64,000 nt of DNA, taken from assembly GCA_020631735.1 (NCBI GenBank), contig CM036197.1, positions 48,221,880-48,285,879 of the forward strand. Direction: 5' to 3'. The DNA is from Saccharum officinarum (taxonomy: Eukaryota > Streptophyta > Magnoliopsida > Poales > Poaceae). The notes beneath the pieces were generated by a model, which searched no databases, was not told the DNA's origin, and saw nothing but the letters and a program-made list of their open reading frames with translations. Positions within the stretch are counted from its first letter, which is position 1, and each line of letters opens with the position of its first letter. Made by a program: the position numbers and the translations under genes. Shown here one piece after another: positions 45,284-55,131 of this stretch.

Positions 45284-46414
45284 GAGAAAATTGGAATTCT
45301 GTCATTATTGGAGGTGGGCTTCGCTGGTTGGCTTCGCTCATTTATCATTACGAAACATGTGCAACTCGCTAGAATGCCATTTTGTAAGTTTAGAGCTCAG
45401 AAAAAATGAAAAACAGATTTCTCTTCCAGATTTGCCCTCTGCCCTTTGCTTCTTTTCCCGTGAGAACACGGACGCACGGAACGGGGAAAGAAGAAACGGA
45501 TTGAGCAGGCGCTTCTTCTCCGAGCGGGCGCTCCTCTGCTTCTCCTTGTCCACGCCGGAGCTGAGCGCCACGGCGGCGGTGACGCCAGCGACTCCCGCCG
45601 CCCACCGCGCGTCTGCCTCGACCGACGCCAGCGCAGTCCCCTGCGGCAGCACTGCTCGCATTCGCTGCCCCCACAGCCCAAGGTTGACGCCTCTGCGCAC
45701 CCTCTCCAGAACCAGGGCAGGCAGCAAGGCGGCGCCGCGCGTGGTGGCAAGCGGCTCCACAAGGAGATGTACGCGTCCCATGCCTCCTCTTCCTCCGCGG
45801 CCATGCACGCAATTTGTCTGTCTGAAGTTGGATCATGCATGTAGACAATGCCGCCCGTTCCAGCGTTGCCATGTGAATTTGTTAAGAGCCAAATAATGAA
45901 TGCTCATCTTCCAATGACTTGGTCATAGGCTGGTTAAGGAGAGCGTGCAGCTCTACTGCGAGCTCACGGAGGTGATAGCCATGCTCATCGACCAGATCGC
46001 GGAGATGGAGACCGCGTGCACGCCATCTTATGCGGTCTCGCCAAGCAGATGGAGAAGCGTTCTACTTGTGGTGCAAGGTCATCTGCGTGTGCCGCCGGTC
46101 CGACGTTCCGACGTGGTGCAAGGTCGGCTCCGGCATGGGAGAAGACGAATCAGGGGAGCGCCACTGTGCCAGCTCGGTCCGTTTCTTTCTTCTCCCCCCG
46201 TTCGGTCCGTCCATGTGCTCATGGGAAGAGAAAGAAAAGGACAAGGGCAAATCTGGAAGAGAATTTCGGTTTTCATTTTTTCTGAGCTCCAAACTCACCA
46301 AATGGCATTCTAGCGGGTTGGACATGTTTCATAGTGGCAAACGAGTGAAACCCCGTTGTGGGATGGCAAATCAGCGAAGTCCAACTCCCATAATGGCAGA
46401 ATTCCAATTTTCTC
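45284..46414. mobile_element. Pack-MULE 3 carrying an ANTH-domain fragment
   Basis: About 200-bp diverged inverted repeats start GAGAAAATTGGAATTC and end GAATTCCAATTTTCTC. The 9-bp flanks are AACGTACTC (45275-45283) and AACATACTC (46415-46423), eight of nine identical. Interior 45480-46190 is GC-rich cargo with an intron-like AT-rich gap (about 45830-45930). No transposase. Confidence 0.88.
45925..46130 (+). pseudogene. Captured ANTH-domain (AP180/CALM clathrin assembly) fragment
   Basis: The plus strand reads RLVKESVQLYCELTEVIAML and IDQIAEMET, then HAILCGLAKQMEK in a second frame and AFYLWCKVICVCRRSDVP in a third. In plant AP180-like proteins the helical ANTH domain has this order: a KESF.LY...TEI..LID.F.EM helix, an I...LAKQ helix, then FY.WCK. 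The family binds phosphoinositides and clathrin at the plasma membrane. At least two frameshifts and loss of the rest of the domain show a dead fragment. 45480-45830 may be its 5' part but is not recognisable. Confidence 0.7.
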
Positions 46415-46472
46415 AACATACTCAGAGGTCCACCGCCATCAGCGGTCCATAATTGGTGGCCCGTACCGTATA

Positions 46473-46548
46473 CTCCCTCCGTCCAATAAAAAATCGCAAT
46501 CTGCCGTGTCAAGTTCAAAGCTGGGATTGCGTTTTTTTTTGGACGGAG
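46473..46548. mobile_element. Very short Stowaway MITE (76 bp)
   Basis: CTCCCTCCGTCCAATAAAAA start, TTTTTTTTGGACGGAG end, TA on both sides. The inner arms also pair, so nearly all of it can fold as a hairpin. Confidence 0.88.
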
Positions 46549-46565
46549 TACACAATTTTCAAATG

Positions 46566-46678
46566 AAGACAATGGCAGCGACGACGACGCTGCAACAGAA
46601 AACCAGCGACCACATGGGGTAAAGGCCTAGCCACTAAAATATCCTTGCGGCAAGTTTCAGAGAAACGCTGTGCAATTG
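46566..46678 (+). repeat. Direct repeat flanking the WAK locus, copy 1
   Basis: 'agacaatggcagcg' to 'caagtttcagagaaa' recurs at 54178-54292 with small gaps. It lies about 260 bp past the kinase stop, while the other copy lies about 830 bp before the first exon. Confidence 0.85.
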
Positions 46679-46939
46679 CTCTCCATTTAGGAATCAGGAG
46701 GCGCCGATGTCCCATAAAAAGAGCAAAAGAAGACAGTCTTACAGGCAAGATTCAAGAAACAGAAAAGGAAAGAAAGAAGATGAGCAAAACAAGAAAAATC
46801 ACAAAAGGTCTGAATCCTTATTTCAAATGGTGGGAGAGATTTGTTCTTAGCCTTATGAATCCAAAGGGAAAGCTCCTTAGTGAAGGTCGCTTCACATTCT
46901 TCTAGATTGTAACATGTGGTAATTTCAGGCAGTCCAGAA

Positions 46940-48126
46940 TCATCTTGGAATTTCAGATGATTGTATGAACTCTTTCTCCAAGCTGTATAGTCGAGTGCCT
47001 TCGCTGCCATTGCTTCCGTTATATGACTCATCCTGTATAGCATTTTGACGTGTCATCCGAGAATTGGGGAGGACCTTTGATCCTTGAAGATCTTCAAGCG
47101 TTATCTCGACTTGCCTCATGGTAGGCCTTTCTTCACCTTTTAAGCTTAAGCATGCTTTTGTGAGCGCTGCAACCACCTTGATGTCTTCAGTATTTCCCTC
47201 TTCAACAATATGAGGATCTAGAATATCACATAAGCGATTGTCTCCCATCATTGACACAAAGTGTGAAGCTAAGCTTATAGCTTCTGATGACGGAGTTGAG
47301 AAAACCGGTTTAACCCTTGTTAGAAGTTCCGCTAAGATGACACCAAAACTATAAACATCACTCTTTTCTGTAAGTCGACTAGTGTAGTAGTACTCAGGAT
47401 CAAGGTAACCATGAATTCCTTGGATGCCTGTAAGTATTCCCGTGTCATCTATTGAAATTGACCTTGAAGCTCCAAAATCTGACACCTTTGCTGTTAACGC
47501 ATCAGTCAACAGGATGTTTGCAGACTTGATATCTCTATGGAACACTAATATGGAAGCAGCACTATGTAGATATGCTATGGCCCTGGAAGTTTCCAATGCA
47601 ATCCTCAGTCTGTCTTTCCAAGACAAAAGATTTTCACTTTGCTCATGGAGATGATATGACAGAGTTCCATTTGATATAAACTCATAAACTAGTAAAGGAA
47701 CTTCGCTCTCAAGGCAACAACCGAAGAGCTTCACCACATTTCTATGATTAATTTGTGAAAGTATGACAACTTCATTTATGAATTGATCAATTTCCCTCTG
47801 AACTGCAATTTTAGACTTCTTGATGGCCACAATACGTTGATCAGCTAAGATGCCCTTAAAGACTATGCCAAGTCCTCCACCGCCAAGGATGCGATTCTGG
47901 TCGAATTTATTGGTTGCTTGCTCTAGTTCTTGTAATCCGAAAATCTTCATATTCTCAGCTATGTCTCTGTTTGATGAGATTAACTGTTGGAGAAGCAATC
48001 CATGGTTCCTCTTGAAAATCGTTCGTCTCAGCTTCTTGTTTCTTTGTTGCTTGAGTTTATTGGTGATTTTTGCAACACCGAGAAACGAAAACAGTAGGCC
48101 AAAACAAGCACTGCCTACTGTTAAAC
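46940..48126 (-). CDS. Wall-associated kinase (WAK)-type receptor kinase, membrane and kinase exon
   Basis: Exon of 1187 bp preceded by the acceptor TTTCTGCAG (minus strand, to 48127). It starts in a transmembrane helix (SACFGLLFSFLGVA), then a basic stop-transfer stretch (KLKQQRNKKLRR). A protein kinase domain follows: glycine loop GGGGLGIVFKG (about residues 83-93 of the exon), VAIKK lysine (about 104), HRDIKSAN catalytic loop (about 197), DFG (about 217), and GYLDPEYYYTSRLTEKSDVY in the activation segment. All catalytic residues are there and it is an RD kinase. WAKs span the plasma membrane and bind cell-wall pectin outside. The match to WAK or WAK-like proteins is strong (LQELEQATNKF, DPEYY). 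The first exon lies 5 kb away (53135-53346), cut by a Helitron; the rest of the ectodomain is missing, so no complete receptor can be made. Confidence 0.9.
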
Positions 48127-48703
48127 CTGCAGAAAACAAATATAATGGCTGAGAATTAGTACAGTGTTGGATGCACGAAAATTTTCAGCTGCTTCCTAAA
48201 GAAACAGATAACATATAACGAGTTTTATTGTGGTACTCCTAGATAACTATGAGCCATTTATTTGAATAGATCGGATAGTTAGAATCATCGATTACTTCAT
48301 AGGATAAATAAGAAAAGTTAAAGATCTTTTTTAGATCTAATTGATGATGTATACATAATCTATTGTATGTGATAGATCTTCTTATTTTTCGCAACTTTAG
48401 ATACAATATAATTTAGTTAGCATAAAATATTTTTTATGCAAGTAACTCACGTTGGGGCACACATAAAACTTTAGGTACATGGCAACAAACGTGTCCATTA
48501 TGAAAAAAATGATCTATTTTGCGTGCATGAAATTAGCAAGGAGGAAAAGGGATGATATCACACGTTGGCTTGTGTCTCCGTGTCGAGGGGATTCGGGAAT
48601 ACTTATTGTTTCTTTTTTCAGGTAATTAATTAATTAAACAGAAAATTCAAAAAAAAAGGTTTAGATTTATTTGAAGTATTATCTTCTAATAGATAAGGGA
48701 TTA
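48127..48703. other. AT-rich DNA upstream of the kinase exon
   Basis: Probably the remains of a WAK intron. I searched both frames for cysteine-rich EGF-like coding and saw none. Confidence 0.35.
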
Positions 48704-48976
48704 TGTTAGTCTCAATGGAGAGTTTTGCGATATTGTTTCCAAAATTGCCATGTCATATAAAATGAAATGAAACATACTCTCAATGAAGAGTTTCATTTTA
48801 TAGTTTCATAGACATTTAATTTCATGACTCATAAAGAGTTGGTAGTCGAGTTTCATCTCCATGAAACTCACTTCTTCTCTCTTTTCTTAAAAATATTGCC
48901 ACATCATCAAAAGCGCCTATGTGGCAGCTTATTAAATGCAAATGAAACTCTAATGAAACCTACACTGAGACTAGCC
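48704..48976. mobile_element. Tourist-like MITE (TAGTCTCA ends)
   Basis: TGTTAGTCTCA start, TGAGACTAGCC end, TTA on both sides (48701-48703, 48977-48979). Confidence 0.88.
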
Positions 48977-49027
48977 TTACCGTAGCATTACCCACATCTA
49001 ACACCTTCGGCATTCAAAACATAGGTA

Positions 49028-49379
49028 CTCCCTCCATCCCAAAAAAATAATGTTATGGGATGCGCGTTGGTAAAAATTTTTTCAAGTTTGACTAGCTTTA
49101 TAGAAAATATTAGCAACATTCGTATCACTAAAAAAATTATCATGAAAATATATTGCACAATTTATCTAATGATACTAATTAAATATTATTAATGTTAATA
49201 TTCTTTTTTATATATTGGTGGCTAGAATTAAAAATGTTTGACTTCTTGGTAAGTGAAAACGACAGTTTTTGTGGGACTTAAATGTATTTACATCTTTTCC
49301 TTGTTCATTACAAATAATAGTGGGCCATGTGTTGATTGGTTTAGGGAGGATATGCATGTAAGATGAATAAATAAGGGAG
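49028..49379. mobile_element. Stowaway-like MITE
   Basis: CTCCCTCCATCCCAAAAAAA start; AATAAATAAGGGAG end; TA flanks. Right half is degraded. Confidence 0.65.
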
Positions 49380-49515
49380 TATCACCTAATGTATGTCCAC
49401 AAGTTGTGACAACTTTTATTTTTTAAGTAGAGAAAATGGTTGTATCACCATGCTTTGATATGTTTCCGTTATAGTTATATTAAATCAAAGGCAAAAAAAA
49501 CGGTTAACCTAAATA

Positions 49516-49775
49516 CTCCCTCCGTATTGGATTTAGAAGTCGTTTTGGACAAGGTTTGGGTCAAACATTGGGAATATAAATCATCAATAACTTTTAAGTT
49601 ATTGAGTTTGCAAATATAAAAATTATATGAATAGATTTGTCTTAAAAAATGCTTTCTTAAAAGTATACATATATTATTTTTTCATAAATATATTTTATAA
49701 AAATAAGAGGTTAAAGTTATGTTTTGGAGACCGTGTCGCTATCCTAAACGACTTATAAATCCGATACGGAGTGAG
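49516..49775. mobile_element. Stowaway MITE, GTCGTTTTGGAC family
   Basis: CTCCCTCCGTATTGGAT start, ATCCGATACGGAGTGAG end, TA flanks. Third copy of the family at 35843 and 41969. Confidence 0.92.
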
Positions 49776-49796
49776 TATGTATCTAGTAGCGCACCT

Positions 49797-50900
49797 GACG
49801 TCATGCGGGCTTTGTATTGTCTTTGATGTAACGCTTTGAGAATTGAATAAAAGCTTTCTTTATGAACTCGTGATGTCATGAACTTTCATGGCTCTCGCCG
49901 TCTGATCCGCCGAACTCGTGATGTCGTCTGTCCGATTGTGGTTTGGTTCGGGTCTCCACTCTCCACCCGCTTCTTCGGAACCAGAACAGTCATGAACTTT
50001 CTCGCGGTTCCACGTCTCCACCTCTCGCACCGCCGGCTGCCTGATCTTCCCGGTTGTCCCTGCCACGGAACGGGGCGATCCACCGGCGTCGGCCGCGCTC
50101 GCAGTCATTCACTCTTCCCTCCTCCTTCATCCCCTTTCCTTGCTCGGCGCACCACCTCCTACCGCTCCACGGTCGAGCTCGAGCTCGACCTCCAGGGGCT
50201 GCAGGGCCAGCCTCCTCATCGCACAACGCTCGAAAGCTCCGCCTATTTGCCTGATTCTCTTGTGGCGCCTCCTCGTTCGTGGCATAGTCCTCGATGCCGT
50301 GGTCAGTACAGCAGCATGAGACGAGAAGAAGCTAGGCCACAGAAATGGCGGAGGCCAGGCGGAAGCGACCGTTGCCGTGGAGCTCCACTTCATGGCTCTC
50401 TCCCATGTCCCCAATGTAGACACATCACCTTCCTGCTCCTCTCCTTTTGCTGGCTGCCTTTATGGCCGTCGAAGAACAAGCAGAAGTCTAGGCGATGCCA
50501 TCCTCGGATCCTGGCCAGGCCCAGTAGTATGAGCAACGGGCTACTGCAGTATAGTGGCGGGAGGTCTCCATCTCTGCCGCACGGCCACTGCCACGTCCGC
50601 TACTCAATTCGCCCAGCCGCGTTCTCCCCCTTGCACGATGCTAGCCCGAGCAGGCAGGCCCTTCCACTCTATCTTTAGGTGAGGTCCGAGGAGGGGAACG
50701 AGCAGTGGACTCCCTGGTCCTCAGCAGCGTTTGCACATCGTGTGCTCGACGAATTGCCCATGAGAACTCCAGATAGTTGAAGAGTGTGAAAAGGCTCGGT
50801 CTAGCAGCAGGCACGGGAGCACGGCCATGGAGCTGATGCTTAGCCTGGAGCTCCAAGCGGTTCAAGCCACAATAGATGCAGTAGACCATGACGAGATCAT
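49797..50900. other. GC-rich fragment, unassigned, probably part of the Helitron cargo
   Basis: 49800-49860 looks like a transcript end ('gaattgaataaaagctttct'). 'gaactcgtgatgtc' then occurs twice (49863, 49911). 49990-50680 is GC-rich with an open plus-strand frame but no known domain. Whether it lies inside the Helitron is unproved because the 5' end was not found. Confidence 0.35.
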
Positions 50901-51029
50901 GCCCGTATGATTATTGGGTCACATCATTTGTTTGAAGTCTCAAAAGGTTTGTTTGTATCATTATATCCATCGTATCGTATTTCTGTTTTCCTTCAATCTT
51001 GGTTGACGTGTTTATAACAACTTAAATAA

Positions 51030-51085
51030 TGTTTTTGCAGATTGTACGGGGCTATCACAAAGTGAATGACTGCAATCGAAGTATG
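51030..51085 (+). other. Possible small captured exon
   Basis: TTTTTGCAG then 41 bp (ATTGTACGGGGC...AATCGAA) then GTATGTACC: acceptor and donor both fit. Translation IVRGYHKVNDCNR or a sister frame; no family. Confidence 0.35.
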
Positions 51086-51147
51086 TACCGGCACCGTTCT
51101 ACCACTATAATATTAAAGTTGATCCAATACACATTTCTTTAGTATTC

Positions 51148-51312
51148 TAACCAGGTTGACAATAGTCCCAAATCTGTAATATCTTACATCTCAGTTTTAT
51201 TACCCTCAATTTGGAGCTTGAGCAATTGTTTGCAGAAATAGAGCCATTTAATGAATATAGAACCAGGCTGACAATAGTCTCAAACATGTACGTTTTACAT
51301 TTCATTTTATTC
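51148..51312 (+). repeat. Imperfect duplication of a roughly 50-bp intron-like unit
   Basis: 'accaggttgacaatagtccc' at 51150 and 'accaggctgacaatagtctc' at 51264, each followed by 'ttacat.tca.tttatt'. Confidence 0.8.
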
Positions 51313-51480
51313 ACATGGAGCTGATGTTAAACACAAAAAAACAATTAGTTTTACCTTTTCAAATATTCTGGATATAATACCAATTAAGATACATGGTAGA
51401 AATTTAGCGCTAATCCATTAGGACAGAAAATAGTTGCTTGAACATGTTGTCAAGATTTACCAAGATTTTACTGTTGACTA

Positions 51481-51503
51481 CTGCTGCTGCTGCTGCTGCT
51501 GCT
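51481..51503 (+). repeat. Short (CTG)7 microsatellite
   Basis: Seven CTG units in AT-rich intron-like DNA. Confidence 0.9.
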
Positions 51504-52051
51504 ATTTTTTCAAAAACTACAAACTGATGCTTTACTCGAGTTCATAGTTAGCCTTCCTCATCTCAGATGTAACATTAGGTGCCGTTTATTTGCGTTCAAC
51601 TGATCTGTTTTTAACATTGAGGTTTTTGCTTCACCTATTCCATTCGCAGTGAGAGAATCATATAATGTATCCATTTATATCTCCTGATGCATATTGTCTA
51701 GAAATTCCCACAAGTATTCATCTTACATTGTATTGAATTAGGGAAGAACAAAATTGCATTTCTCCTAAGATTGCATCTATCTCCTAGCATGTTCAGAAAT
51801 TATTATTTGATCCTATTGTCATCCATGAAAGTACCATGGATGCTCTGTTCTTGGAAGAGAGCATCAGGCAGAGACAACTGGGTGTGTCACTATTGCAGGG
51901 TTTATTCTGTTAGCATTCTGATCAAGCAAATAAAATATAGCATTACAGATAAATCGAAATTGCCAAAATTTAAGACTACCGTGAATCAACTTGTAGGGAT
52001 TGTCGTTAGAACAAGAAAGCTCTTATCATAATAGACTAATTGATTACTTAT

Positions 52052-52179
52052 AGCCAGAAGAAACAAATGCTTGGTCCAGTTGATACAATCTCTACAACAC
52101 TTAATATAGCCCAAGATATTATGAGGTCAACAGTTTTGAAGGAACTTGAGATAGACAACGGCAAACGTGGCTGGCGTTA
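52052..52179 (+). pseudogene. Captured terminal-type exon, family unknown
   Basis: Acceptor TTACTTATAG, then an open frame giving QKKQMLGPVDTISTTLNIAQ, DIMRSTVLKELEIDNGKRGW, R and TAA at 52177-52179. The frame, the acceptor and the stop fit a real exon. I do not recognise the protein. It is on the same strand as the DUF155 exons downstream. Confidence 0.45.
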
Positions 52180-52563
52180 AATTGGCATTTGTAGTATGTC
52201 TCTATTTCTTAAAAGTAAATATTCCTTCCTAAAGTTGATATCTGATCTGCCTAATGGTTGTATTGTGGATGTAAGAATAAAGTAGCCTAATGGTCACTCT
52301 GGAAGGATTTAAAGTTAACACCATTCTATGTACCTCATCTTTGTACATGCAAATTTTATGACAAGCTTCGGATTCCATAGATTCTAATCACGTATCTCAA
52401 AACAAGGTAATATTGGTTTAATATTGATCCCCAGTTTTGCAGTACAGGATATATACAGATCATGACAGAAAAAGATTATTTTCTAAGCTTTCTTTTGAAT
52501 TTTTAATTTTCCACCTTGCTAATTTGTGTTATTTCTTTTTTGCTACAACTTTGTGATTTCCAG

Positions 52564-52859
52564 GTTAGATATATTCATGGTAAAATAATGGTAAAATAAA
52601 ACTACACTCAAATTTGGAGTACCTTCGAGATCTGAAAACCTTGATTTTAAGTTGAAATTTCTTGAGGTAAGACTAATACTATGATGCAGAACATTCTGTG
52701 GTTGAATGATTTTCTGTTAGGAATGTTTTACTACATGTATTTTGAACTCAGTAGCATAACATCAGATTTCTTCAGGAGATGCTTCCGAACAAGGAGCTTG
52801 AATCTCTAGAATGGATTATCATCATCCTGATCAGCGTGGAGATCTTAATATTTTTATGA
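52564..52859 (+). pseudogene. DUF155 (RMD1/RETARDED ROOT GROWTH-like) C-terminal exons carried by the Helitron
   Basis: Two exons joined by a GT-AG intron. The first (after ATTTCCAG, about 52564-52668) carries VRYIHG, in-frame stops, then KFGVPSRSENLDFKLKFLE, ending at GTAAGAC. The second (after TTCTTCAG, about 52776-52859) gives EMLPNKELESLEWIIIILIS and VEILIFL before TGA. DUF155 proteins (yeast RMD1; plant organelle-targeted RETARDED ROOT GROWTH and its relatives) end exactly like this: FG...LDFKLKF.E, L.N...LEWIII.LI..EI, a C-terminal membrane anchor. Only the last two exons are found, the upper one with stop codons, so it is a captured fragment. Family is fairly sure; which paralogue is not. 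Confidence 0.7.
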
Positions 52860-53104
52860 CATAATCCAAGGAGCAGCTGTAGTGCTCAGCTCTGTCTTGA
52901 TTACGAGAAGCATATTTTGACCATGGATATTGGCATATTGGATAATTGGAATGCCATTTACAAAATGGTAAAGGATCGTCAAACACAACATGATTAATTG
53001 TGGCTTTCTGACCTGAATCTGGTATTCATCTATTTTTTAGCATAATTTAGTAAGATTCAACCAGTGATTAATCTAGATGCATAGGCTGGTCCTCTCCGTG
53101 GAGG

Positions 53105-53134
53105 AGCGCGGCAACGCCGCGCCCGTATTTCTAG
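53105..53134 (+). mobile_element. Helitron 3' terminus (hairpin + CTAG)
   Basis: A perfect 7-bp hairpin GCGCGGC-aac-GCCGCGC (53106-53122) is followed 8 bases later by CTAG (53131-53134) and then T. Helitrons end in a hairpin 10-12 bases before CTRR and insert before T. WAK coding sequence resumes at the very next base. The element reads on the plus strand and carries at least 51.0-53.1 kb. Its TC start was not found. Confidence 0.85.
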
Positions 53135-53346
53135 TTAGGCATGAAAGTGCGGTTATCCTCGCAGGAAACCTCGAACCCTTGTGTGTAATAGCAGCCAGGA
53201 CCGATGCCGAAGGGGTAGGGAATGGTGAGGTTGCCGCATGTTTCTCTGCAGCCAGGCCTTGCCATCTTGAACGCTGTGCTGCTCTTGATGGATGCTAAGA
53301 GCAGGGTGGTGGCTGCAACGATTAGCCACGGTAACACTCGAGCCAT
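53135..53346 (-). pseudogene. WAK first exon, truncated by the Helitron
   Basis: ATG at 53346 gives MARVLPWLIVAATTLLLASI, a signal peptide ending near residue 25, then PGCRETCGNLTIPYPFGIGP and GCYYTQGFEVSCEDNRTFMP. This is the start of the GUB_WAK galacturonan-binding domain, with its conserved C..TCGN..IPYPFGIG pattern. Coding stops exactly at the Helitron CTAG (53134). Frame and orientation match the kinase exon at 46940-48126, so both probably come from one gene. About two thirds of the ectodomain (rest of GUB_WAK, EGF repeats) are not found between them. If transcribed from its own promoter it gives at most a short secreted peptide. Confidence 0.85.
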
Positions 53347-53720
53347 CTCTGTGTATTTCTGCGTCTGCCTTTTTGTCCTACAGTATGATGCAGGTCCCCT
53401 TTGGGGAAGAACTAAGCTAATATGTGCTTATATAATGGTCTCGATCTCATTCTTGCTCTTTTTTTCTAATAGGATGGGATCGTGTTGCTCCAATCAGAGC
53501 AGAGACTCGGTCAGAAGAAGTGGTTTGATGACCCAATATGAAATTGCAATTTGCTTCAAAAGGCTCGTTCTCTGTGTTTTGCATTAGCAAAGGGAAGCCC
53601 ATGTTATGAACCTGCCCAATTTGGTCATATGACGAAACTGAACTCTTGTAGGATATCGTCTCCTGCCACATGTGAAGACGTTGATACGGTTAGCGCCTTC
53701 GTTTGATTTTTCAGCAGTCT
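53347..53720 (-). promoter_or_regulatory. Promoter of the WAK first exon
   Basis: TTATATAA at 53428-53435 lies 82 bp before the ATG on the minus strand, a fitting TATA-box place. Confidence 0.5.
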
Positions 53721-54177
53721 GCCTTGAAGCATCTTGGTACCTAACTACAGTATAGAAGAACAAATCTGTCCTTGTACCCGGGTTACATCAATCCAGCTTA
53801 TTTTACTATACTCTGACTTGACAAAAGGTCTCGTGTGTAAACGGGACTACGGGAGTCGAGCTCTGCTACGCCGTTTCGCGATGCTGCGCTGGCCAGCCTC
53901 CGACGACCATTATCACGGCCGGAAATGGCTGAGAAATTCCACAGCAACCTTGCGTCTAGTATCGAAACATGTCATTGGTTCCGTGTTGGATTTTAATTAG
54001 GCTTGGCTTATTTTAATTTAATTAAAATCAAATAAATCTTAAAGCCCATAATAAATGTTACGTGCATTATTAAACTTTGAAGGATCAAGCAAGGCGACCA
54101 GCGAGAACGAATTGAACGGAAAACCAGCAGAAACAACTCAGCAGCCAGTCACACCGGACCTGTCTGGATGAACAAAA
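53721..54177. other. Unassigned upstream DNA
   Basis: No gene. 53995-54075 is AT-rich. Confidence 0.3.
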
Positions 54178-54292
54178 AGAAGACAATGGCAGCGAGCCAG
54201 CGACGACGACGCTGCAACAGAAAACCAGCGACCACATGGAGTACCTGCCTTGGCGCCAAAATATCCTTGAGGCAAGTTTCAGAGAAAAGCTG
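54178..54292 (+). repeat. Direct repeat flanking the WAK locus, copy 2
   Basis: Partner of 46566-46678. Confidence 0.85.
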
Positions 54293-55131
54293 TTCATGCT
54301 GTCCATTAACCAATATTAACATATTTTATGTCACGCTAAATTTCAGCTATAGTAGGCATAATAAATTGGTAACCCACAGTTTTATAAGAATGCGTTTTGT
54401 ATTGTACGAGTCCATAGTTCTTGTACGTTTTCTTACGCATGTCACATGTTTAAACATGAGATTTGTTACGGAGCTTGGAGTAAAACCGGTTCCTTCCTCA
54501 TACTAACAGCAAAAAAGAAAACAACTCATAAAAATACCAAAATTTGAGCTACGATTCTGAAAGTCTTCAAAATAACTGCAAGACAACACATAATGGTACT
54601 GGAGGTCTGTAGGTCACCGTTCCTACCACTTGCGAGCATGGTGCGTTTCGGCCACTGGACACACTGAAGAACTGGATTAGTCTGAGAGTAGAGAAAAAAA
54701 AAACAATGGGTCTATTTCACCATTCCATCCTCAACTCGTCATTCCATGAAAATCCCATAATACCTGCAGGTAGTAGGATTTAAAACCAGATCTTCACTCG
54801 TCACACAGCTTTTGTGGCTTGATTACTATCATACTATGAATCCTAGTAATAAACTTTCACATAACAGACTGGTGCTAGAACTGCTGATAGTAGAACCAGA
54901 CCATAACATGCTGAGTTCCTGACAATAAGAAATACTATAATATGTTACAGCATCCGTAGCTCAAACCACACCAAACATAGAGATCGTTATACTATTGCAG
55001 TACTCCTACGGTCCTACCCTAGAGTTCACCTTCACTTCGAATTATCCAGTCTACATCCATGCAGCAAGAGCCTGCATCCAATTGATGCTGTTGCTTTGAT
55101 CCATCCACCAGAGATGGACCCATACAGACAA
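54293..55131. other. Intergenic DNA and 3' flank of the LRR kinase gene
   Basis: Probable 3' UTR of the downstream gene is within 54900-55131. No other feature seen. Confidence 0.35.

Noticed and set aside
52089..52100. TCTCTACAAC preceded by A as the Helitron 5' end
   Set aside because: It fits the TC-start pattern loosely but lies inside an open exon (DTISTTLNIAQ), so it is coding sequence of the cargo.
48127..53134. Missing WAK EGF-like exons
   Set aside because: I looked on the minus strand for cysteine-rich coding between the two WAK pieces and found none.
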